Source: an uncultured Clostridia bacterium
GTDB taxonomy: Bacteria > Bacillota > Clostridia > UMGS1810
DNA length: 64,000 nucleotides
Assembly (NCBI GenBank): GCA_934481345.1
Contig: CAKSPF010000002.1
Span: 186,001 to 250,000 of the forward strand
Direction of reading: 5' to 3'
Shown here: positions 1 through 7,682 of the stretch, piece by piece
Layout: each line of letters begins with the position of its first letter
Numbering within the stretch: position 1 is the first letter of the stretch
Notes under the pieces: generated by a model
What the model was told of the DNA's origin: nothing
The model's input: the letters and a program-made list of their open reading frames with translations, nothing else
The model's database searches: none
Translations under genes and position numbers: made by a program

Positions 1-1422
1 ACGGTTAATCCGGCTGTCGCTGAGCGGTGTGGTCGATATTATGAAATCGCACTGCTCATCTCTGATTTTATTTATATCTCTTCCGGAAAAAACAGAAGTT
101 ATTTTTAATTCCGGAATTGTTCTTGTGATTTTTTCTTTAAGTATCTGAGAAATGCCTATGCCGTAATCGCAGACAATGCAGGCAGTCAGTTCAAACATGT
201 GCCTTTCTATTGCTCCGCCGATGTTGAGCGCCAGATAACCTACCTCGTGTTCGTTTATTTCCAGACCGAGCTCTTTTTCAAACAAATTTCCCAGAAGCCA
301 CGCAAGCGCCATCATGTTTGGGTATTTTGCTTTTATCTGGCTTAAAAGCCCGTTTTTGAAAAGCACGCCGTATTTCATACGGGAGATTGAAGCTTTTATC
401 AGAAAATTCATTTGCTTTACAAAGAAAACATCTTCTTTCAGATCCACACCGGCAATCTCGCTAAGCAGCTTGACTGCTCTTACGGTAAATCTGCAAAGTT
501 CGGCGTTGGAAGTTTCAAAAAATCTTCTTGCTTCTGTGCTTTCAAATTCCTGAATTTCGGATATTGCAATTGCAAAGGTGAGAAAATCTGTTTCCTGCTT
601 CGGAAGCAGTATGCCGAATTGCTTTTCAATTCTTTGACTCAGGTCTTCTGCGAGCATTGTATCTGTTTTGCAGTCTGCGTAGCAGGACGGTACTTCTGGC
701 ATTTTTACTGTGCGGTCTTTCTTTGTCCTTACAATGCACAGCGATGTCAAAAACAAAAGGTTGATTCCTGACAGATAGTTAAATGTCAATCCGAATTGCT
801 GTTCGGTTTCTATGATTGCCTTTGCAGCGCTGTCGGCTTCAAATCCGTCAAGTGCGGCACACATTGCTGCATAATCTCTGCCGTTTATGAAAGCATATTT
901 TGCATCGCTTACATTAACAAGTCCTGCGTACATGTCCGAGTATTCCGTATAGAAATTGAGAAGCGCCATTCTGTAGTTAAATTCGCTGTATTCTATCGAA
1001 ATGCCCTTGCCGCGCTGCCGTTTGAAAGTAATGTGATTTTCGTCAAACCAGGATTCGATTTTCTGAATGATTTTTTCGAGGGTGCTTCGCCCTATATAGT
1101 ATTGCTGAGCAAGTCTTTGAACCGTAAGGCTGTTGTTCTTGAAAAGGTGTCTGATGATAAAGAAGATTATTTCTCTTTCTTCATCATCATTTTTTTCGGT
1201 TAAACTCAGCCATTCGTCTTCTGTTATAATTAATCGGATACCGGTATGCGGTCTTGCTTCTATTTCTCCGGAATTCTGAGATGACAAATACTCTTTTATG
1301 GACGCAATATCATTCCGCACGGTTTTGACCGATACGTTTATTCTGTCGGCAAGCTCTCCGAGCGTTATAAACTCACGGCTGTCGTACAGTATTTTCAAGA
1401 TTTCATATTGTCTTTTATTCAT
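1..1422 (-). CDS. BglG/MtlR-type PRD transcriptional regulator (partial)
   Basis: The minus-strand reading frame is open from an ATG at 1422 to the window edge, so 474 codons are seen and the C-terminus is missing. A GAAGGGAG ribosome binding site precedes the ATG. Residues 1-60 form a DeoR/HTH_11-type winged helix (ITLGELADRINVSVKTVRND). A second helical DNA-binding segment follows, with YYIGRSTLEKII near residue 110. Two PRD-like helical domains follow (about 190-400), then the start of a PTS EIIB-like domain with CDYGIG. Family members are transcription activators or antiterminators whose activity is set by PTS phosphorylation. In the second PRD the motif reads ALNIGGAIER, with Asn where family members usually have His. 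The gene faces away from the promoter of the sugar operon but lies just downstream of it on the same strand, so it may control a PTS operon outside the window. Family assignment is firm; the target is unknown. Confidence 0.85.
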   Translation of the reverse strand, partial: MNKRQYEILKILYDSREFITLGELADRINVSVKTVRNDIASIKEYLSSQNSGEIEARPHTGIRLIITEDEWLSLTEKNDDEEREIIFFIIRHLFKNNSLTVQRLAQQYYIGRSTLEKIIQKIESWFDENHITFKRQRGKGISIEYSEFNYRMALLNFYTEYSDMYAGLVNVSDAKYAFINGRDYAAMCAALDGFEADSAAKAIIETEQQFGLTFNYLSGINLLFLTSLCIVRTKKDRTVKMPEVPSCYADCKTDTMLAEDLSQRIEKQFGILLPKQETDFLTFAIAISEIQEFESTEARRFFETSNAELCRFTVRAVKLLSEIAGVDLKEDVFFVKQMNFLIKASISRMKYGVLFKNGLLSQIKAKYPNMMALAWLLGNLFEKELGLEINEHEVGYLALNIGGAIERHMFELTACIVCDYGIGISQILKEKITRTIPELKITSVFSGRDINKIRDEQCDFIISTTPLSDSRINR

Positions 1423-1637
1423 GGCCGTCGCGGCTCCCTTCAATTCCGCCTCTCTCTGAGTACGGTTTGATTATACAATAGTTTTTATAAGCTGTATTTC
1501 TGTTTTTTTGACACATTAGGGAAATTTGAAACAATTTGTTTGCAAATGCCAGTAAAAAAGCTCTTTTCGGGCTTTTTTCAAAAAAGAAAAAGTCTGATAT
1601 ATATTAATTTTAACATATAATGAGTAATAATTCCACA

Positions 1638-1673
1638 AAAAAACCTTGCCCGGTTAACCGAACAAGGTTTTGT
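1638..1673 (-). terminator. Rho-independent terminator of the sugar operon
   Basis: Read on the minus strand, a ten-pair stem (CCTTGTTCGG / CCGGGCAAGG, with two G-T pairs) closes a TTAA loop and is followed by seven T residues. It lies about 25 bases after the stop of the isomerase gene. Confidence 0.85.
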
Positions 1674-1696
1674 AAAAAGTTTTTAAAATATTTAAT

Positions 1697-2521
1697 TTAA
1701 TATCCGATAGAACGCAGATAATCAATACTGATTTTTGCGTCTTCAAGATCGGTGTTTCCTGATGTGTGAGCGTCCTGCTCCACAATAAGGTAATCAACCG
1801 AGGTATCCTCCGCAGCCTTTACAATAGCTTTGATGTCCTGGCGGCCGTGACCTACGGGACGGAACTCAAATCCGTTGTCTTCTTTATTGTTTTTGCTGTT
1901 GTCATCGCCTATAAGTTCGTATACAGGACCGGACGAGAGGTTTTTACATTCAAAATCCTTTAAGTGGAGAATTTTCATGATGCTGCCGTATTTTTTTACA
2001 TATTCTACAGGGTTCTGACCTGCATAATGAACCCAACAAACGTCTATTTCCGGTATCAGAATGTCGCTCGGAATGTCTGCATACAGAGCGTCAAGTGTAA
2101 ATTTATCGCCTTGCTTTGAATAAAATTCAAAGTCGTGGTTGTGATACATAAGCTGCATGCCGTTTTCTTTTACAAGAGCTCCGATTTTTTTGATGTTTTC
2201 TGCTGTGTCACTGTAGCTTTCGGTAAACAGTTTTGAATCCATCCAGGGCAGGGCACAGTATTTTACACCGAGCTCTTTTAAGTATTCAACAGTTTCCTTA
2301 GGTTCTTCCAAAAATGTATTATATCCTTGATGAACCGAAATCGGTTCAAGATTGTATTTTTTGCAAAGTGCATTCAGATCCTTGGCCGCATAACCGAAAT
2401 ACCCTGCAAATTCCACACATTCATAACCCATATCGGCAACTTTTTTCAGTGTGCCTTCCACATCTTTTTTCATTTCATCACGGATGGTATATAGCTGTAA
2501 ACCTATTTTAAATCTGCTCAT
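1697..2521 (-). CDS. Sugar phosphate isomerase/epimerase (xylose isomerase-like TIM barrel)
   Basis: This 274-residue protein belongs to the AP-endonuclease-2/xylose isomerase-like TIM barrel superfamily. Hallmarks are the opening strand IGLQLYTIRDEM, the GYECVEFAGYFG segment, the metal-ligand region MYHNHDFEF, PEIDVCWVHYAG, and the late LIVEQDAH motif carrying a conserved Glu. Such enzymes interconvert sugars or keto-inositols using a divalent metal in the cytoplasm. The ATG follows an AAGGAGA ribosome binding site. It starts 16 bases after the stop of the Gfo/Idh/MocA dehydrogenase gene, and the two are surely one transcript; dehydrogenase plus isomerase pairs usually degrade inositols, sugar acids or unusual glycosides. 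The substrate cannot be read from sequence. Confidence 0.88.
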   Translation of the reverse strand: MSRFKIGLQLYTIRDEMKKDVEGTLKKVADMGYECVEFAGYFGYAAKDLNALCKKYNLEPISVHQGYNTFLEEPKETVEYLKELGVKYCALPWMDSKLFTESYSDTAENIKKIGALVKENGMQLMYHNHDFEFYSKQGDKFTLDALYADIPSDILIPEIDVCWVHYAGQNPVEYVKKYGSIMKILHLKDFECKNLSSGPVYELIGDDNSKNNKEDNGFEFRPVGHGRQDIKAIVKAAEDTSVDYLIVEQDAHTSGNTDLEDAKISIDYLRSIGY

Positions 2522-2537
2522 TATTCAGTTCTCCTTT

Positions 2538-3707
2538 TTAGTCTATAGACGGAATTTCTATTTTTATTTCATGTCCTGCTTTTGATGATTTGACAATGTG
2601 GTCAATTATAGCCTGGTTGTAAAGAATCTCGCTCGACGGTATCGGCGCTTTGCCGTTTGTGTGTATAGCGTCAAGGAAAGAACGTATTTTCAGTTCAAAG
2701 CAGTTAACCTTTTTGTCACTGCGCGGAATAACCGTTTCAACAGCTTCGCCGGCTACATCGTGATAAAGCTTCAATTCGCCGCCGATAGTGCCGTTCCAGC
2801 ACTCGGTAGACGGGATTCTCAATCCGCCCTCGGTACCGAGAATGATTGTATCTCCGGGAGTATCCATGTGCATTGCCCAAGAAATTCTGAAGTCGAGGAT
2901 AATATCGCCTTCAAGTCTTACAAATGCAGCCGCGAAGTCATCTACACCGAAAATTTTTGCATAATCCCGGTGATTTGATTTTATGTATCCGGAGTAATTC
3001 GGATTTTTGCCGAAGAAATCCGATGTATAACCCGTAACGGAGAGAGGCTTCGGATATCCTATGGCATTGAGCACCATATCCAGAGAATAGCAGCCAATGT
3101 CGCCCATAGCGCCTATTACACCGGTGTCTTTATCAATAAATGTAGTGCCGAACGGGAAGGGGATACCGTTTCTTCTTCCTCCGCCGGTCTGAATGTAGTA
3201 TATTTTGCCGAGAACGCCGGACTGTACAACGCTTTTAACAAGCTGCATGTCGGGATCAAAACGCGGCTGAAAGCCTATTGAAAGAATTTTTCCGCTCTTT
3301 TTCTCGGCTTTCATTATTTCAATTGCTTCTTCGGTTGTAACACACATTGGCTTTTCAAGTATTACATGAACACCGGCGTTAAGTGCGTTTATTGCACATT
3401 CTGCGTGAGTTTTGTTGTATGTGCATATGCTTACGGCATCCAAATCTTCTTTTTCATACATTTCTTTGTCGGAGGTGTAGCATCTTACATTTTCAACACC
3501 GTATTCTTTAAAGAATTTTTCTGCCTTGCCGTCTATCAGGTCGGCGCCGGCAACGATTTCTACATCATCCATTTTTAAATACTGCTGTATGTGCGCTCCG
3601 GCAATCCAACCGGTTCCGACGATGGCAACTCTGAGCTTTTTGCTTCTGTCAACTTCTTTTGCCTCTGCGGCAGTGTCTTTAAACTTATCAAGACTGGAAT
3701 TTTCCAT
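2538..3707 (-). CDS. Gfo/Idh/MocA family NAD(P)-dependent oxidoreductase
   Basis: The 389-residue product has an N-terminal Rossmann fold beginning at residue 25 (LRVAIVGTGWIAGAHIQQY) with a GxGxxA-type dinucleotide loop, followed by the catalytic-domain signature VILEKPMCVT, where the EKP lysine is typical of the family. The C-terminal alpha/beta domain carries GAMGDIGCYSLDM, which contains the usual Asp and a nearby active-site position. It should oxidise or reduce a sugar, inositol or related polyol with NAD(P). The start ATG has GGGAGAA upstream. It is the first gene of a two-gene operon with the TIM-barrel isomerase and is preceded by a near-consensus promoter with an operator at 3732-3745. 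The N-terminal 24 residues are charged and precede the usual family start. Confidence 0.92.
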   Translation of the reverse strand: MENSSLDKFKDTAAEAKEVDRSKKLRVAIVGTGWIAGAHIQQYLKMDDVEIVAGADLIDGKAEKFFKEYGVENVRCYTSDKEMYEKEDLDAVSICTYNKTHAECAINALNAGVHVILEKPMCVTTEEAIEIMKAEKKSGKILSIGFQPRFDPDMQLVKSVVQSGVLGKIYYIQTGGGRRNGIPFPFGTTFIDKDTGVIGAMGDIGCYSLDMVLNAIGYPKPLSVTGYTSDFFGKNPNYSGYIKSNHRDYAKIFGVDDFAAAFVRLEGDIILDFRISWAMHMDTPGDTIILGTEGGLRIPSTECWNGTIGGELKLYHDVAGEAVETVIPRSDKKVNCFELKIRSFLDAIHTNGKAPIPSSEILYNQAIIDHIVKSSKAGHEIKIEIPSID

Positions 3708-3731
3708 ATAAAATAATTCTCCCTTCGTTTA

Positions 3732-3745
3732 TGTAAACGATTACA
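3732..3745. promoter_or_regulatory. cre-like / LacI-family operator
   Basis: TGTAAACGATTACA fits the catabolite-responsive-element pattern TGWNANCGNTNWCA at every position and sits inside a longer ATGTAA...TTACAT inverted repeat. It lies about 17 bases downstream of the -10 box of the sugar operon, a position suited to repression by CcpA or a local LacI-type regulator. Confidence 0.7.
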
Positions 3746-3761
3746 TTTGCTTGTTAAGGTG

Positions 3762-3790
3762 ATTTTATCACATTAGAATATGTATGTCAA
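3762..3790 (-). promoter_or_regulatory. SigA-type promoter of the sugar operon
   Basis: On the minus strand TTGACA (3790-3785) and TAAAAT (3767-3762) are separated by 17 bases. This drives the dehydrogenase/isomerase operon. Confidence 0.8.
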
Positions 3791-3837
3791 TACCAAATTT
3801 AAAAATATTAAATCATATTGGATTTATGTATTTTAAA

Positions 3838-3865
3838 AGGCAATTTTCTCTTTTGAAAATTGCCT
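3838..3865 (-). terminator. Terminator hairpin after the HAD phosphatase gene
   Basis: An eleven-pair stem (AGGCAATTTTC / GAAAATTGCCT) with a six-base loop begins at the stop codon of the HAD gene and is followed on the minus strand by TTTTAAAA. The T tract is short, so termination may be partial. Confidence 0.6.
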
Positions 3866-4505
3866 AATCCATCATTTCATAAAAATCGTAAATGTATCTG
3901 TCGGCGAGAGAGCGCAGCGTCTTTTCATCATTTTTGCTGAATTCATCATATATTGCCACCGTCCTGAAACCGCCGTCCTTTGCTCCTTTTATCCCCATTA
4001 CAATATCCTCGAAAACAATGCTCTCTTCGGGGGATACATTGAGCTTTTCGCAGCATTTTAAATAAATATCCGGAAAGCCCTTTCCGCGTTTTACTTCGTC
4101 AAGAGTTGTGACGGAGTCGATGTATTTTAAAATTTCTCTGCCTCCGAGCGCCGCGTCAATAAGCTCGCTGCAGGTTGCCGTTGCAATTGCCGTTTTAACT
4201 CCGTTTTTCTTTAAATATTTCAGGTATTCGAGTATACCGGGTTTTTCACTGATAAAAGGGTATTTTTCCATTGCGATTTTTTGCCATTCATCAATCAGGT
4301 CCTGCGGAGTATCACTGAGCGAAAATCTTTCTATAGTATAAAGCGCCGTATCCATCGCTCCGAGATGTCCAATGGATACCATATAATCATCCGGAACGTC
4401 AAAACCGCGGTTGTTCAAAAATATAACGTCAATGTCCTGCCATAATTTCATAGAGTTCAGTATTGTGCCGTCCATATCGAAGATTGCACCTTTTATATTA
4501 AGCAT
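3864..4505 (-). CDS. HAD-superfamily hydrolase, beta-phosphoglucomutase-like
   Basis: The 213-residue protein starts with the HAD motif I nucleophile block IFDMDGTILNS (residues 8-18), contains motif II in TAIATATCS, and motif III/IV in the lysine-containing VKRGKGFPDIYL and the acidic IVFEDIVMGIKGA. The helical cap inserted after motif I places it in the beta-phosphoglucomutase-like group, which handles sugar phosphates. Length is normal for the family. The ATG is preceded by AAGGGGG. It is a single gene reading toward the sugar operon. Its exact substrate cannot be told from these motifs. Confidence 0.9.
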   Translation of the reverse strand: MLNIKGAIFDMDGTILNSMKLWQDIDVIFLNNRGFDVPDDYMVSIGHLGAMDTALYTIERFSLSDTPQDLIDEWQKIAMEKYPFISEKPGILEYLKYLKKNGVKTAIATATCSELIDAALGGREILKYIDSVTTLDEVKRGKGFPDIYLKCCEKLNVSPEESIVFEDIVMGIKGAKDGGFRTVAIYDEFSKNDEKTLRSLADRYIYDFYEMMD

Positions 4506-4620
4506 AGAATAACCCCCTTACAATCAAATAATATATCATTAAAACAAACCGTATGTCAATAAAAAATGCAGTATTATTCATATAAATTTTCCGGATATTT
4601 TTATTTTCCTTATTTATCTA

Positions 4621-4649
4621 TTGAAAAAAAACGTCTTATTTAGTATAAT
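4621..4649 (+). promoter_or_regulatory. Promoter of lon
   Basis: TTGAAA at 4621-4626 and TATAAT at 4644-4649 are 17 bases apart. This places transcription start near 4656 and rules out the upstream in-frame TTG at 4621 as the start of lon, because that TTG is the -35 box. Confidence 0.8.
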
Positions 4650-4704
4650 AGTTTGTATTAGTAAAAACATATCCGTTTTGTTTGTTTCAAAAAGGGGGAT
4701 ATAT

Positions 4705-7044
4705 ATGCCGGATATTTTAAATACAGAAGATAAATGCATTTTGCCGGTTTTGCCGCTCAGGGGGCTTCCGGTGTTTCCATATATGCTTATTCATTTTGAC
4801 GTAGGCAGGGAGAAGTCTGTCAATGCGGTTGAGGAGGCTATGCTTCGCGGAAGAAAGATTTTTCTTGTTGCTCAGATAGATCCTTCGGTTGAGTTTATAC
4901 AGTATGAGGACATGTATAATGTCGGAACGGTATGCAGCATTAAGCAGATACTCCATATGGCTGACGGTAACGTGAGAATACTTGTGGAGGGTGAATACAG
5001 GGCGCGTGCGGTAAGCTATACGAAAAATTCACCGTATTATGAATGTATTACTGACAAAACCGCAGAACCCGAAAGAGATGACGAGGGTTACCGCTTTGAA
5101 GTGGAAGCATATATGAAAGAGCTGAAAACTCTTTCGGCGGAATACTTTTCGCTTGCGGGCAGAGTTCCGGAGGAAATCAACATATCGTTTGCCAATGAGA
5201 AGGATTCTGCGCGTTTTTCGGATATTCTTGCGGCGTCGCTTATGCTGAATCTTGAGGACAAGCAGAAGCTTTTGGAGGAATTTGAAGTATTAAGCCGTCT
5301 GAAACTGCTTCTCGAGATTATGTATCATGAGATAAATGTTCTGAGAATAGAGAAGGATATTTCAGCAAAGACAAAAAAGAAAATAGAAGAAAATCAGCGT
5401 GATTATTATTTAAGAGAACAACTGAAGGTTATTCAGGAGGAGCTTGGCGAATCCGAAAGTGTGGCATCCGAGCTGGAAGCTTACAGCAAAAAAATGGCAG
5501 AGCTTGATTTGCCGGAGGAAGTCGAAAACAAGCTGAAAAAAGAACTGGACAGGCTTTCAAAATTGCAGCTTTCAAGTCCGGAAGCAGGCGTTATACGCAG
5601 CTATGCGGACTATATGCTTGAAATGCCTTGGGGAATTAAAAGCCCGGAAAATCAGGACTTGGCTATGGCAAAGACGGCTTTGGAAAAGAGCCATTTCGGT
5701 CTGGAAAAGGTTAAAGAAAGAATTATGGAGTTCTTGGCTGTACGCAAGCTTTCGGGCGGAAAAAAATCGCCCGTAATATGCCTCGTGGGACCTCCGGGAG
5801 TCGGCAAGACCAGTATAGCAAAAGCCGTTGCAGAAGCGGTCGGCAGAGAATATGTGCGGATGTCGCTCGGCGGTGTGCATGATGAGGCTGAAATCCGCGG
5901 CCACAGGCGCACCTATATCGGTGCTATGCCCGGAAGAATAGCAGCGGCTATAAAACAGGCAAAAACGCTTAATCCGCTGATACTTCTGGACGAGATAGAC
6001 AAGGTCGGTGCAGATTATAAGGGAAATGTAAGCGCAGCGCTTTTGGAGGTGCTTGACACCGAACAGAATTTTTCCTTCCGCGATCATTACCTGGAAGTGG
6101 CTCTTGATTTGAGCGATGTTATGTTCTTTACAACCGCAAATTCACTCGATACGATAGACAGACCGCTTCTGGACAGAATGGAAATCATAGAGATAAGCGG
6201 TTATACGGATGATGAGAAGATGCACATTGCCGAGGAATATATCATTCCAAAGCAGATAAAAGAGGCAGGACTCAAAAAATCAAACGTTCGTATTTCACAA
6301 AAGGCTGTTTTGGATATAATACATTTTTATACAAGGGAATCCGGGGTGCGTGAGCTTGAAAGAAAGATAGCGGCAATTATGCGTAAAACCGCATCGGAGA
6401 TTGCAACGGAAAACAAAAAATCCGTAAGTGTTTCGCCGAAAAATATTGAAAAATTTCTGGGGCACAAAATCTATGATGAGCCGACAATGGGCGAGGAGTC
6501 AAAGGTCGGCGTTGCTACGGGACTTGCCTGGACGCAGTATGGCGGAGATACGCTCTCCATTGAGGTCAACGCTATGGACGGCGACGGCGATATTGAGCTT
6601 ACGGGACAGCTCGGCGATGTAATGAAAGAGTCCGCAAGAGCGGCAATAAGCTATATCCGCTCCAATGCACAAAGCCTCGGAATTGATTCGGATTTTTATA
6701 ATAAAAAAGATTTGCACATTCATATACCTGAGGGCGCTGTGCCGAAAGACGGGCCAAGCGCAGGAATTACAATGGCTACGGCGATTGTTTCTTCTCTTAC
6801 GGGCAGAAAGGTGAGCAAGGATGTTGCGATGACTGGCGAGATAACCATTACCGGAAGAATACTTCCGATAGGCGGATTAAAGGAAAAATCTCTTGCCGCA
6901 TACCGTGCCGGAATTAAAACAATTCTTATACCGAAAGAGAACGTGGCAGATACTTACGATTTGCCCGAACAAATAAGAAAGGATATTAACTTTGTGGTTG
7001 CAGACAGCATGGATAAGGTGCTCAGTACCGCACTCAACGGTTAA
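4705..7044 (+). CDS. lon: ATP-dependent protease Lon (LonA)
   Basis: Lon degrades misfolded and regulatory proteins in the cytoplasm as a hexameric AAA+ protease. From the ATG at 4705, which follows AAAGGGGG, the product is 779 residues. The N-terminal substrate-binding domain opens with LPVLPLRGLPVFPYM; Walker A is GPPGVGKT (about 362-369), Walker B LLDEIDKV (about 427), and the C-terminal protease domain has the catalytic Ser685 in KDGPSAG and Lys726 in GGLKEK. All catalytic residues are intact and length is normal. An in-frame extension to 4621 is rejected because it contains the promoter. The next gene, engB, follows 12 bases later, an arrangement (lon then ysxC/engB) known from Bacillus and many Firmicutes. 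Confidence 0.98.
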   Translation: MPDILNTEDKCILPVLPLRGLPVFPYMLIHFDVGREKSVNAVEEAMLRGRKIFLVAQIDPSVEFIQYEDMYNVGTVCSIKQILHMADGNVRILVEGEYRARAVSYTKNSPYYECITDKTAEPERDDEGYRFEVEAYMKELKTLSAEYFSLAGRVPEEINISFANEKDSARFSDILAASLMLNLEDKQKLLEEFEVLSRLKLLLEIMYHEINVLRIEKDISAKTKKKIEENQRDYYLREQLKVIQEELGESESVASELEAYSKKMAELDLPEEVENKLKKELDRLSKLQLSSPEAGVIRSYADYMLEMPWGIKSPENQDLAMAKTALEKSHFGLEKVKERIMEFLAVRKLSGGKKSPVICLVGPPGVGKTSIAKAVAEAVGREYVRMSLGGVHDEAEIRGHRRTYIGAMPGRIAAAIKQAKTLNPLILLDEIDKVGADYKGNVSAALLEVLDTEQNFSFRDHYLEVALDLSDVMFFTTANSLDTIDRPLLDRMEIIEISGYTDDEKMHIAEEYIIPKQIKEAGLKKSNVRISQKAVLDIIHFYTRESGVRELERKIAAIMRKTASEIATENKKSVSVSPKNIEKFLGHKIYDEPTMGEESKVGVATGLAWTQYGGDTLSIEVNAMDGDGDIELTGQLGDVMKESARAAISYIRSNAQSLGIDSDFYNKKDLHIHIPEGAVPKDGPSAGITMATAIVSSLTGRKVSKDVAMTGEITITGRILPIGGLKEKSLAAYRAGIKTILIPKENVADTYDLPEQIRKDINFVVADSMDKVLSTALNG

Positions 7045-7056
7045 TACGGTGAAACA

Positions 7057-7650
7057 ATGAATATTCATAATGCAGAATTCAGCATATCCGCAGTTGCACC
7101 GGAGCAGTATCCGGACACCGACTTTGCGGAGATAGCTTTCGCAGGGCGCTCAAACGTGGGGAAATCTTCGTTCATAAACAAGGTTTTAAACCGAAAGAGC
7201 CTTGCGCGCATAAGCTCTAAACCCGGAAAAACAGCTACGGTGAATTTTTATAACATAGATAACACTGTTAATTTTGTAGATTTGCCGGGCTACGGTTTTG
7301 CAAGAGTTTCCAAAGAAGAAAAACGCAAATGGGCAGATATGATAGAAACATATCTTAATACACGCGAAACTCTTTCGCAGGTAATTCTGTTGGTGGACAG
7401 CAGACACAAACCCACGGAAGACGATATGGTTATGCTTAACTTTATACGTTCCGTGTGCGATCATGCAGTAGTTGTTGCCACAAAGACAGATAAGCTGAAA
7501 AAATCGGAAATAGAACCTTCGCTCAGAAGAATAATAGAAACCCTGAAGCTGTGCGGCGATGATGTCATTATACCGTTTTCGGCAGTAAGCGGTGACGGCG
7601 CGGATATGTTTTGGGATTACGTTAATGAAATAATACTCGGGGCAGAATAA
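7057..7650 (+). CDS. engB: Ribosome biogenesis GTP-binding protein EngB/YsxC
   Basis: The 197-residue GTPase assists late assembly of the large ribosomal subunit. The G1 P-loop is AGRSNVGKSS (about residues 28-37), a G2-like Thr region follows in KPGKTATVNF, G3 is DLPGYGF, G4 is TKTDK and G5 is the FSAVSGDG region. Length and motif spacing are those of the TrmE-Era-EngA-EngB family EngB branch. The ribosome binding site is weak (GGTGAAACA before ATG), and the gene lies 12 bases after lon, so translation probably depends on the shared transcript. Confidence 0.97.
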   Translation: MNIHNAEFSISAVAPEQYPDTDFAEIAFAGRSNVGKSSFINKVLNRKSLARISSKPGKTATVNFYNIDNTVNFVDLPGYGFARVSKEEKRKWADMIETYLNTRETLSQVILLVDSRHKPTEDDMVMLNFIRSVCDHAVVVATKTDKLKKSEIEPSLRRIIETLKLCGDDVIIPFSAVSGDGADMFWDYVNEIILGAE

Positions 7651-7682
7651 TTCAGACTGCCTGCATTTGAAAGGAATTACAG

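Noticed and set aside
4621..4704. N-terminal extension of Lon by 28 residues from a TTG
   Set aside because: The TTG is the -35 box of a consensus promoter, and AAAGGGGG stands properly before the ATG at 4705.
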